From: Candidatus Rifleibacteriota bacterium
GTDB lineage: Bacteria; Muiribacteriota; Ozemobacteria; Ozemobacterales; Ozemobacteraceae
Reading direction: 5' to 3'
NCBI GenBank assembly: GCA_015233155.1
Contig: JADFYG010000047.1
Span: 3,672-49,338, forward strand
Length of the DNA: 45,667 nucleotides
This document shows positions 1 through 7,006 of the stretch, piece by piece (position 1 is the stretch's first letter; each line of letters begins with the position of its first letter). A program made the translations under genes and the position numbers. The notes under the pieces were generated by a model. That model was given only the letters and a program-made list of their open reading frames with translations. It did no database searches and had not been told where the DNA came from.

Positions 1-213
1 GCCCAAGGTAATGTCCGAGCGCACGCTCAGAAAACCTCCTCCCGGGTCAATTTCCCAGCCAAAGCGAGCCACCATTGGATAGAAATTTCTTTTTCATTGA
101 AAAGTATATCATCCCTCGTTTTTGCGGAGCAAGACGCTTTTTTGGGGCGAGAGCACAAAATACAACCAATTGTCGAACTTTCACTTATTCCATAGAGGAT
201 TCTGATCAGATTC

Positions 214-2805
214 TCAGGTTTTTCCCTGAGAGAAATGTTCATGCTCAGGGTCATCGGCGGGCAAAGTCGACAGTGCAACTCGACTGCGTAAAACTGGAGC
301 AGAAGCCTCAGTCTTTACCCACTTAAATATCAAGTTTTCTAATGCCGCCTTATTGATTGGTTTTGTCATGTAGTCATCCATACCCGCTTTCATACATCGT
401 ATTTCATCAGCCTCAAATACGGCAGCAGTTAAAGCGATAATCGGGATGTGTTTATTAGTTCGTTTCTCTTTTTCTCTAATCGCTTTTGTAGCTTCAAAAC
501 CACTCATCTCTGGCATTGTGCAATCCATCAGAATCATGTCGTAATTATTATTTCTCATCGCTTCTAACGCGACCTTTCCATTATTCGCAATATCGAGCTT
601 GCATCCAATCTTACCGAGTATAATGGTGCAAAGTTTTGCATGGATTGGGTCGTCATCTACGATCAGAATTTTGACATCACGCGCTTTGATGCTTCTCTTT
701 CCGTTGGTGATTATCTCCGATTTGTTCGCAATGGTAAGCGGGAGTTTCAGCGTTGATGTTGTTCCCTTGCCGTATTCGCTCGTTAATGTTACGTCTCCCT
801 CCATTAGCCTGGCTAATGCTTTTGAAGTCGCCAAACCCAGTCCGTTCCCGCCGTACTGACGAGTCAGACCACCATCAACTTGAGAAAACTTCTTAAATAA
901 CAAATGGAATTTGTCTGCGGGAATGCCAATCCCTGTATCAGATATTTGGATTGAACATTTGACTGAGCCATCTATTGACTCTCCGCAGCCGACTCTTATT
1001 TTGACTTGTCCTTTTCGCGTAAACTTTACGGCGTTGTCAGCCAAATTGGTTAGTATCTGTTTTATTTTTGCCCTGTCTGCAAAAAACTCTTTAGGTAATT
1101 TTGCAGGATAATCTATTTCAAATTCAACTTCGTTTTTCTGTATATTGTCAGCCAATGAATTGCCAACCTCTCGTAAAATCTGATGAAGATTAATGGGGCT
1201 CTTACTTACAATCTCATATCCTGCCTCAATTTGTGCAAGCGCAAGGATCCCGCTGACGATATCCGCTAATTTTTCCCCGCAATCATAAATAGTTTTTGCC
1301 TGACTGCGTATCTCTTCTGGTAGTTCTTCAGAAGTAGAAATTAATTCTGAGAACCCCATTATCCCATTCAATGGAGTTCGCAACTCATGAGACGTGTTAT
1401 CAAGCAACTGGTCTTTCATCCTGTTCAGCTCTTCGGCTCTCTTTTTCGCTGTTTCGAGAGTGCGATTAGCTTCCCGTAGTTTTTCTTCCGCTTTCATACG
1501 CTCAGTGATGTCATGTATCTGTGTCTGAAGAACAGTCCTGCCAAAATTTACAGTGCCAACGGTTAAACTGGCATAGTATTCAGTCCCATCTTTTCGTCTG
1601 AGTTTGGCTGGGAAATCAACCACTTTCCCGAATTTTTTAACGGCATTAACTAATTCCACCCTGTCATTCGGATTCACATATACGTCGGCGAGATTAGTCG
1701 CTTTTAACTCCTGATCCGAGAATCCCATAGTGAGTTCCATCATTTTGTTAAATGCCAAGAACTGTCCATCCAGAGTTGCAATTCCGATTCCGAAAGGGGC
1801 ATGCTCGAAAAGCTGCCGATAGCGTTCTTCGCTTTCGCGCAGAGCTTCTTCCGCTATTTTGCGTTCGGTTATGTCTTGAATGGTACCCCTCAATGTCACC
1901 ACCTTGCCGGCAGCGTCACACTGCGGCTCACAGATGGTGATAATTGTTCTCTGCGAGCCATCAGGACGAGTAATACGCAACTCAAGACTATATGGCTTGC
2001 CAACCTCAACAGCCTTTTTAACGGCAGCGTCAAAACGTGGATAATCATCAGGATGAATATATTTTTGGTGGTCAAAATAATGTGGTGTCCCAAGTTTGGA
2101 ATCCAGACCCCAGATGAGGAACATTTCTTCTGACCAATGAGGTCGCTGGTTTATTGAGTCATATGTCCAACTACCGATGTTTGCCAAGCGTTGTGCCTCC
2201 AACAATTCGCGCTCGCTCTCTTGGAGCACTTCATCCGCTTTCTTGTGCTCGGTAATGTCTTGCAAGTTCATTAAGCATTGGTCTGTATTTGGGGTGATAA
2301 CACCAGCAATTTGTAGATACCGCGCGGATCCAGAATCCGTTTCCAACATCACTTCGCAGGCTTCGCGAGTTTGCCTGGTAAAGACTCGCTCAAGAAAATG
2401 ATTGAAGATAGGTTTTGTTTCATCGGTAATAAAAAAACCGAATCTGCTATTTTTCAGAGAAGAATGCTCTTTACCAAGTATTCTTCTTCCAGCGATGTTT
2501 GCATCGATAATGTCACCTTTTTTTGAAATTACAAAATAACCTATAGGTGCAAAATCGTATAGTTCGGCATATTTTTGGGCTGCATCTATTGCTTCAAGCT
2601 TCGACTGCTCAAGCTGTGTGTTTAACTCTTCAAGCGTATCATTTTGAGCTTTAAGCTCTATCTGATGGACTTCAAGCTCGTGAACAAGCCGCGCTGTCTC
2701 GTGTTGGTCGGCATGCTCTGCTTGCCATTTCAACAACTCCCGTCTGATCTCTTCTTTTACATCCGCAGGAACATCTGGTCTTTCTAAGATATCATTCAAT
2801 GCCAT
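214..2805 (-). CDS. Soluble hybrid sensor histidine kinase with three PAS domains and a C-terminal receiver
   Basis: 863 residues with no membrane segment, so a cytoplasmic sensor. A coiled-coil N-terminus (about 10-75) leads into three PAS domains (about 78-190, 200-315, 320-440), each ending in a DITE[HR] junction typical of PAS/PAC units; the second has the PAS fold-3 look (W-S-x-E, HPDD). HisKA carries the phospho-accepting histidine at H473 in SHELRTPLNG. The ATPase domain shows the N box (ADNAVKF), G1 (DTGIGIP) and G2 (GGNGLGLA). The receiver begins around LIVDDDP and has phospho-acceptor D761 in MILMDCTMPEMSG and the conserved lysine in MTKPI. Start: ATG with AAGGA five bases upstream. 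It is a lone gene; no response regulator or HPt partner adjoins it, so its output must be encoded elsewhere. The signal is unknown; PAS domains may bind heme, FAD or small ligands, but nothing here decides which. Family assignment is secure. Confidence 0.95.
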   Translation of the reverse strand: MALNDILERPDVPADVKEEIRRELLKWQAEHADQHETARLVHELEVHQIELKAQNDTLEELNTQLEQSKLEAIDAAQKYAELYDFAPIGYFVISKKGDIIDANIAGRRILGKEHSSLKNSRFGFFITDETKPIFNHFLERVFTRQTREACEVMLETDSGSARYLQIAGVITPNTDQCLMNLQDITEHKKADEVLQESERELLEAQRLANIGSWTYDSINQRPHWSEEMFLIWGLDSKLGTPHYFDHQKYIHPDDYPRFDAAVKKAVEVGKPYSLELRITRPDGSQRTIITICEPQCDAAGKVVTLRGTIQDITERKIAEEALRESEERYRQLFEHAPFGIGIATLDGQFLAFNKMMELTMGFSDQELKATNLADVYVNPNDRVELVNAVKKFGKVVDFPAKLRRKDGTEYYASLTVGTVNFGRTVLQTQIHDITERMKAEEKLREANRTLETAKKRAEELNRMKDQLLDNTSHELRTPLNGIMGFSELISTSEELPEEIRSQAKTIYDCGEKLADIVSGILALAQIEAGYEIVSKSPINLHQILREVGNSLADNIQKNEVEFEIDYPAKLPKEFFADRAKIKQILTNLADNAVKFTRKGQVKIRVGCGESIDGSVKCSIQISDTGIGIPADKFHLLFKKFSQVDGGLTRQYGGNGLGLATSKALARLMEGDVTLTSEYGKGTTSTLKLPLTIANKSEIITNGKRSIKARDVKILIVDDDPIHAKLCTIILGKIGCKLDIANNGKVALEAMRNNNYDMILMDCTMPEMSGFEATKAIREKEKRTNKHIPIIALTAAVFEADEIRCMKAGMDDYMTKPINKAALENLIFKWVKTEASAPVLRSRVALSTLPADDPEHEHFSQGKT

Positions 2806-2826
2806 ATGATTCCTTGGACGAATGTT

Positions 2827-3285
2827 TTACTTTAAACGGTCGATTTTCTTCCCTATAGCTTTCTGTACAAATCATATTTCAATAACCCACTGCGAGTCTA
2901 CAAAAAAATGCCGGCGGAATTCTCCGGTTTCCGGAACATGTGTCAACTGGACGTCCGGGAAGAACCATCGCCAAATGAATTCCTTCGCTGCGTTCGGGTA
3001 TTTCTTCCCGAGCAGATCAACCAGGAACACTCCGGCGTAATTGGATTCGAGATCCTGTCGATGGATGAATTTCAGGATTTTCAGGCGGGTCTTTATCTCT
3101 GAAATGATCTTTAAAGGCAAAGACACCGTCCTGCCTTTTATATTCTTTCCGTCGTGAACGGTCAGTATTCCAGCATCGAAATTGAAACACTGAACACAGA
3201 GACCGAGACACTCGAAAAGGCGGAGACCGCAACCATAGCGCAGCTTAACGACAACATCGAAAGGTGACTGGAGATGAGTGACCAA
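2827..3285 (-). pseudogene. Remnant of an integron-type tyrosine recombinase (IntI-like), truncated and frameshifted
   Basis: The 137-residue open frame (2872-3285) matches the middle of IntI-like integrases: a YGCGLRLFECL helix around the first catalytic arginine, then the strand VHDGKNIKGRTVSLP, then the extra IntI-specific segment with HRQDLESNYAGVFL, KYPNAAKEF and WRWFFP. The frame stops at 2872, but the next expected helix continues in another frame as FVQKAIGKKIDRLK down to a stop at 2827, which shows a frameshift near 2874. The C-terminal catalytic block (H-x-x-R, the second H, and the tyrosine) is missing, and so is the N-terminal SAM-like domain; a TGA lies directly before the apparent TTG start. 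The protein therefore cannot recombine DNA. No attC-like sites or cassettes adjoin it. It marks past mobile-element activity between the kinase and the OmpA gene. Family recognition is from remembered consensus, but the extra segment is diagnostic. Confidence 0.8.
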
Positions 3286-3300
3286 TCACACAAACTGTGT

Positions 3301-3332
3301 GCGCAGGGGCGACCCATCGGGCGCCCCTGCGC
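3301..3332. repeat. Strong inverted repeat (11-bp perfect stem)
   Basis: GCGCAGGGGCG at 3301-3311 pairs perfectly with CGCCCCTGCGC at 3322-3332 around a 10-base spacer whose ends can also pair. It sits between the 3' end of the OmpA gene (minus strand, ends 3387) and the integrase remnant. No T-run follows on either strand, so a classical intrinsic terminator is unlikely. Its GC-rich, roughly 30-base form resembles the dispersed palindromes found later in the window, though the sequence is different. Confidence 0.7.
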
Positions 3333-3386
3333 TATAATTACGAACGTACTTTTTGGGATTGGTATTACCGGCTTGTCAAAGATTTC

Positions 3387-4502
3387 TTATTTCACGATGG
3401 TTTCAAAAATAACTCGCATGTTTGCCTTGGCGGCTTTTGAATACAGTTGTTTCGGGGCTGCTTCATACTCCGCCGGGTTTGTCTCTCCATAACCGATAGT
3501 TGTTAATCTGTCTGGTGAAATACCGCCTTCGTTCAACAGGTATTGTTGGACCGAATTGGCTCTTCTTTCACTCAACCGCTGGTTGTATTCAACCGGTCCG
3601 GCGGCAGAGGTATACCCGGCAATGCGTACTTTCATATTAGGATTGTCTTTCAATATCTTGATGCTCCTTTTCAAAATCGCCCTCGCAGTATCGGTCAAGG
3701 TTGACTTATCGAAATTGAAATGCACGTCTTCAAAGGCCAGGGTAATGATCTGTCCTTCAATCTTCGGTTCAGACGTCAAGTTCTCCACCTTCTCCTCAAC
3801 CTTCGGTGACACCTCAGGTACAGCGACAATTTCCTTTGGCTCAGGTATGAGCTCAGGCTTCACAACCGCAGCCGGAGTTGGCTTTGGATTGCCACCGAAT
3901 GCAAAAACCACTTCCAAGGTGGCACTATAATTATGGAAAGAGCTGTCCTTCTGATCTCTGAGATCGACTCTGAGAGCAACATCCTTCTTCATCCAATATT
4001 TCGCCCCGACACCATAATCCATAGTGGACGCGTTATTACCTAATACTTGCGGACTATAGCGCGAGCCTCCAAAACCTGCAACGATGAAGGGTGTAAATCT
4101 TCGTTCAGGGGTAAACTGATAGATCGCATCGAGCTGATAAGAGGTCAGGTCAACACTATCCGTGGGACTTCGATACTGACCTTTTTGGGCACCGGTTAAT
4201 GATTTGTCTTTAACATGGCTATTGACCATTCCCAACGAACCTTCAACACCAAAATGGCTCGTCAAGTTATAGCCAAGCCTGCCGCCATAACTCAGACCAT
4301 CTTTCAGATTCTGTTTATTTTCAAAATATTGGTAACCGACGAACGGCCCCACTTCAAACCGTTTTGCCTGTTCATAGGAATTTTTGACCGATGAGTCGGC
4401 GGAACTGATGGTCTCGGACGCAAACACGGTCGTGACGGATCCCAACAGGGCGACACCGGCTATCATCACCGATACAGAACACCTGGTCTTCATTTTAAAC
4501 AT
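3387..4502 (-). CDS. OmpA-family outer-membrane protein
   Basis: 371 residues: an N-terminal signal peptide (hydrophobic stretch about 11-28, cleavage likely after VFA), an eight-strand-like beta-barrel region (about 50-205, opening FEVGPFVGYQYF), a proline/glutamate-rich hinge (about 205-250) and a C-terminal OmpA domain (about 255-371). The OmpA domain shows the peptidoglycan-binding signature: VHFNFDKSTL, IAGYTSAAG and NQRLSERRANSVQQYL, with the conserved Asp and Arg that bind diaminopimelate. It should sit in the outer membrane and tether it to the cell wall. Start: ATG with AGGGGG four bases upstream; the methionine at residue 4 is 13 bases from that site and less likely. A TATAAT hexamer lies at 4584-4589 on this strand but without a convincing -35. 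It is monocistronic. The OmpA domain is certain; whether the barrel is a true pore is not. Confidence 0.93.
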   Translation of the reverse strand: MFKMKTRCSVSVMIAGVALLGSVTTVFASETISSADSSVKNSYEQAKRFEVGPFVGYQYFENKQNLKDGLSYGGRLGYNLTSHFGVEGSLGMVNSHVKDKSLTGAQKGQYRSPTDSVDLTSYQLDAIYQFTPERRFTPFIVAGFGGSRYSPQVLGNNASTMDYGVGAKYWMKKDVALRVDLRDQKDSSFHNYSATLEVVFAFGGNPKPTPAAVVKPELIPEPKEIVAVPEVSPKVEEKVENLTSEPKIEGQIITLAFEDVHFNFDKSTLTDTARAILKRSIKILKDNPNMKVRIAGYTSAAGPVEYNQRLSERRANSVQQYLLNEGGISPDRLTTIGYGETNPAEYEAAPKQLYSKAAKANMRVIFETIVK

Positions 4503-5006
4503 TCATCCCCCTTAATTTATTGTGACGTTTTGCTGTGCCATTATTGGAAATTTGGAGGAAGTCAGACGATAGCGCATTTCGCCATTATAGTTGACCTTTT
4601 TTAATTACCTGAGAAGCAGGTAAGCCCCCAAATATTATTCAATCAAGCTTCTCTCACTATTTAAATTGTCCGAAATCGAAACTCGACCGTTGATAGCGCA
4701 AATATAATACCTGGAAAGGAAATGAGATATCGTAAATAACCCCTGAAAAACTAGGGACAACTGACTAATTTTGCCTGAGAGAAGGGGAAATTCATACTTT
4801 CTACTGATCCCGGCCATGATGGCTTGCCTCAAGAATATCCCTAACGCAATAACATTTCGAATGCGTGTTCTGCACCTCCCCCATTCGACAGATATTCCCG
4901 GACAGATCATCCATTGTTTACGGTGGACCCCGGTGTCAAGGAAAGAAATAACAATAAAGACCGAGAAAGTATCCGAGTAGCTTGATTCGCTTGTGAGAGA
5001 CCCGGG
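4503..5006. other. Intergenic region, no gene supported
   Basis: About 500 bases between the OmpA gene and the secreted-protein gene. The left edge holds the ribosome binding site and possible -10 of the OmpA gene. The longest open frame (91 codons, minus strand, 4635-4910) has no recognisable domain, odd composition and no ribosome binding site. The stretch is AT-rich in its left half. I see no tRNA, terminator hairpin or repeat in it. Confidence 0.5.
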
Positions 5007-5708
5007 TTAGAAATCGGGGTTGAACGCGGGGGAAGCGGCAGACCCTTGCCCCGGATTCGTCGGGGTCTCGAGGGGCGTCGACCCGGAACCGGAAACTGCG
5101 TCGGATTTGGCCTTGTCTTCCGCCTGTTTCGCATCTTTGTATTTCCCGATGAGGCCTTTGTTCACATTCTGTGGGGTTCCTGCCCCCACCCCCTGAATAT
5201 ATTTTTCGTAGAGGTTCTTTGTGTAATTCTTGGCCTTTTTCACCTCGGGGGAATTGAGCCGCTGCCGTTCTTCTTCGGTAAGCCCGCCAAGCCCCTGAGC
5301 CAAGCCTTCCAGACGGGCCTTGATCACTCTTTTTCCTCCCTGGCTCTGCTGAGAGGAAGGTGCCAATGTTCCCTTCATAGTGGAGACCTTGTTTGGTTCC
5401 AGATTCCCCCGCCAGACCACATCCTTGCCCGTTCCTACACCATCCACGGTGAACCTCTGGAAAGAAACCACCGACCCGGTTTCATTTTTGAGTTGAACCG
5501 AAAAAGCCTGCCGGGAGGCATCGGAAAAACCAAACCGCCAGAAAACCTTGGTTCCGGCATCCGAGGCCTGGAATTCCTTCCATTCGGTCCATGGGGTTCC
5601 CGGTGAAAGCGTCGATTCGCTCGACAACTCCCCAGTAGCTGCATTCAACACCGGAGAAACACAGATGATTGAGAACAAAACTGCGAGAAGCAGAAACCTT
5701 TGTTTCAT
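5007..5708 (-). CDS. Secreted protein of unknown function
   Basis: 233 residues. A clear Sec signal peptide covers about 1-23 (KQRF, a hydrophobic core, cleavage after NAA). Residues about 35-110 have an alternating pattern that suggests a small beta-sandwich (WTEWKEFQ, VFWRFGF, FSVQLKNET, VVSFQRFTV). The C-terminal third is polar, with helical lysine-rich stretches (PEVKKAKNYTKNLYEKY) and ends in a Ser/Gly/Pro-rich tail, probably disordered. There are no cysteines in the predicted mature domain and no anchor. Start: ATG with AAGGAGA seven bases upstream. It lies 142 bases downstream of the pseudopilin gene on the same strand, so it could be co-transcribed and exported with that system, but this is only position. 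I do not recognise the family. Confidence 0.75.
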   Translation of the reverse strand: MKQRFLLLAVLFSIICVSPVLNAATGELSSESTLSPGTPWTEWKEFQASDAGTKVFWRFGFSDASRQAFSVQLKNETGSVVSFQRFTVDGVGTGKDVVWRGNLEPNKVSTMKGTLAPSSQQSQGGKRVIKARLEGLAQGLGGLTEEERQRLNSPEVKKAKNYTKNLYEKYIQGVGAGTPQNVNKGLIGKYKDAKQAEDKAKSDAVSGSGSTPLETPTNPGQGSAASPAFNPDF

Positions 5709-5850
5709 AGCATCTCCTTACTTGATGGCGATTGATGGATCAGGCCGGCTATTACTTACGCCGGGCAGGGGAGAAATGTTGCACCCGGAAAGAACAAATT
5801 ATATACCATCACTTTCAGCCTTGTCGAAAGCAGAAACGCAAAATGTCTCG

Positions 5851-6636
5851 CTATAAGGGAGTCGTAGCCTTGGCCATATTACTGTCCCCGCCGGTTTCGG
5901 GATTAACGAAATCGCCCGCTGCGACTGGGCCAAGCGAGATGCCATCTATGGATTCAACTTGCCCAACCTCGCCATCCCCGGTAAGTACGGCTTTATACTC
6001 GGTATTCGGAGCAGCCGGACCGCCATTCACCTCGCAATGCCACAAAGTGTCGGAAAGCACTCTGATATTGGTGGATCTACAGATAGGATCGCTATTCTGG
6101 AGAACGGTAGCAAAATCTATCGGATCACCCCCTGAGTTTACCTTGGCAACCTTACGACTGAAAATCAGATCAAATGACTGCAGATTGTTGAATTTCATGG
6201 AAACGAAGAATGGCGGCTTCGCCCATGTCTTCAGATCATCTCCAGTCGGAACCATATCTCCCGGATTTGTTACAATAACGCCATCCGGCCCACCTGATTC
6301 AATGCATCCCCAGCCGTTTTGAAAGTTGTACTCGTTTCCCCATGGGTCACGCGGCATTTTCTGATCTGAAGAGGTCCGGAAATCCTGGAGATATTTGCCG
6401 ATCAACCCCGTAAAATCTCCATTGGCTGCGGCACATTTGAAGGGAATAGACTCCAGCTGATCATATACCATAATGGCTTTCTTGAAAGTATTGAGATCGG
6501 ATTGTGCCGTGGCAATTTTTGTCTCATTGACGTAATCCTGGTAAAAGGGCAATGCCAGTGCAACAAGTGCGGCAAGAATCGCCACGACGACCAGCAGTTC
6601 AAGCAGTGTAAAACCGGCGCGCCTACAAATATTCAT
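5851..6636 (-). CDS. GspG-like type II pseudopilin with an added C-terminal Ig-like domain
   Basis: 261 residues. The type III signal is textbook: a short basic leader, glycine 8 before the cleavage point, then FTLLELLVVVAILAAL with the essential glutamate at mature position 5 (E13). The helix continues into a GspG-type head with the marker DPWGNEYNF (about residue 96-104) and SGGPDG, which in GspG leads into the calcium site. Normal GspG ends near here (about 140-150 residues), but this protein runs on for about 110 residues (LIFSRKVAKVN..., SIDGISL) in a pattern like bacterial Ig-like domains. Prepilin peptidase would process it, and it would enter a pilus or secretion pseudopilus in the periplasm; none of the machinery is in this window. 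The ribosome binding site is weak (GAGAAAG). Pilin class is certain; the role of the C-terminal addition is inferred. Confidence 0.9.
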   Translation of the reverse strand: MNICRRAGFTLLELLVVVAILAALVALALPFYQDYVNETKIATAQSDLNTFKKAIMVYDQLESIPFKCAAANGDFTGLIGKYLQDFRTSSDQKMPRDPWGNEYNFQNGWGCIESGGPDGVIVTNPGDMVPTGDDLKTWAKPPFFVSMKFNNLQSFDLIFSRKVAKVNSGGDPIDFATVLQNSDPICRSTNIRVLSDTLWHCEVNGGPAAPNTEYKAVLTGDGEVGQVESIDGISLGPVAAGDFVNPETGGDSNMAKATTPL

Positions 6637-7006
6637 AAGTCTTTCTCAGCAGGAGTTTCCTTTTTCGATTTTAGAATACCATCGCCTTTTTTGTATGTCA
6701 ATAATCGCCTTTTTCCCGCTTTTTTCCCAAATACGGAGCACCAATTATTCGTTTTTTCCAGTTTGGATCATGACCTGTCGCTTCGGGTTCATTGCCTGCC
6801 AGAAATTCTTTGAAGTTTCAGAAGAAATTGCATCAGGAAATCTATCGTGTTCGGTCCTTATCTGTGTTCATCCGTGGTTAATTCCATGTCCGGCTTTTAT
6901 CCGGCGATGAAATCATGTTCTATTTTTTGAACGTTTTATTTATGTGGAGAACATGGTAAACTGACAAAATTAGTCTGACTCTTCATTCACGGACTCAGGA
7001 GGACCT
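6637..7006. other. Divergent intergenic region
   Basis: 370 bases between the pseudopilin gene (minus) and the HEAT/TPR gene (plus), so both promoters should lie here. No gene is supported. The right end holds the strong ribosome binding site AGGAGG at about 6997. A TTGAAC hexamer near 6926 could be a -35, but the -10 at proper spacing is poor. The dispersed repeat at 6845-6886 sits in the middle. Confidence 0.5.
6845..6886. repeat. Dispersed intergenic repeat, copy 1 of 2
   Basis: About 42 bases beginning CGTGTTCGGTCCTTATCTG and continuing through ATCCGTGGTTAATTCCA. A diverged copy lies at 33512-33555 in the same orientation. Both are intergenic. Sequences of this style (a run resembling 'CTGTGTTCATCCGTGGTTAA') recur in genomes of many environmental bacteria; that is from memory. 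No coding potential. Confidence 0.6.

Noticed and set aside
27..278. Short open frame on the minus strand at the left edge
   Set aside because: Overlaps the 3' end of the hybrid kinase, has no family pattern and no ribosome site.
2872..3285. Intact small protein gene instead of a pseudogene
   Set aside because: The frame contains only the middle of a tyrosine recombinase, begins right after a stop codon, and the expected sequence continues in another frame after its stop.
2827..4502. An active integron with cassettes
   Set aside because: The integrase lacks catalytic residues, and I could see no attC-like sites; the adjoining OmpA gene is not cassette-like in size or orientation.
4635..4910. 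91-codon open frame between OmpA and the secreted protein gene
   Set aside because: No homology pattern, no ribosome site, AT-rich non-coding look.
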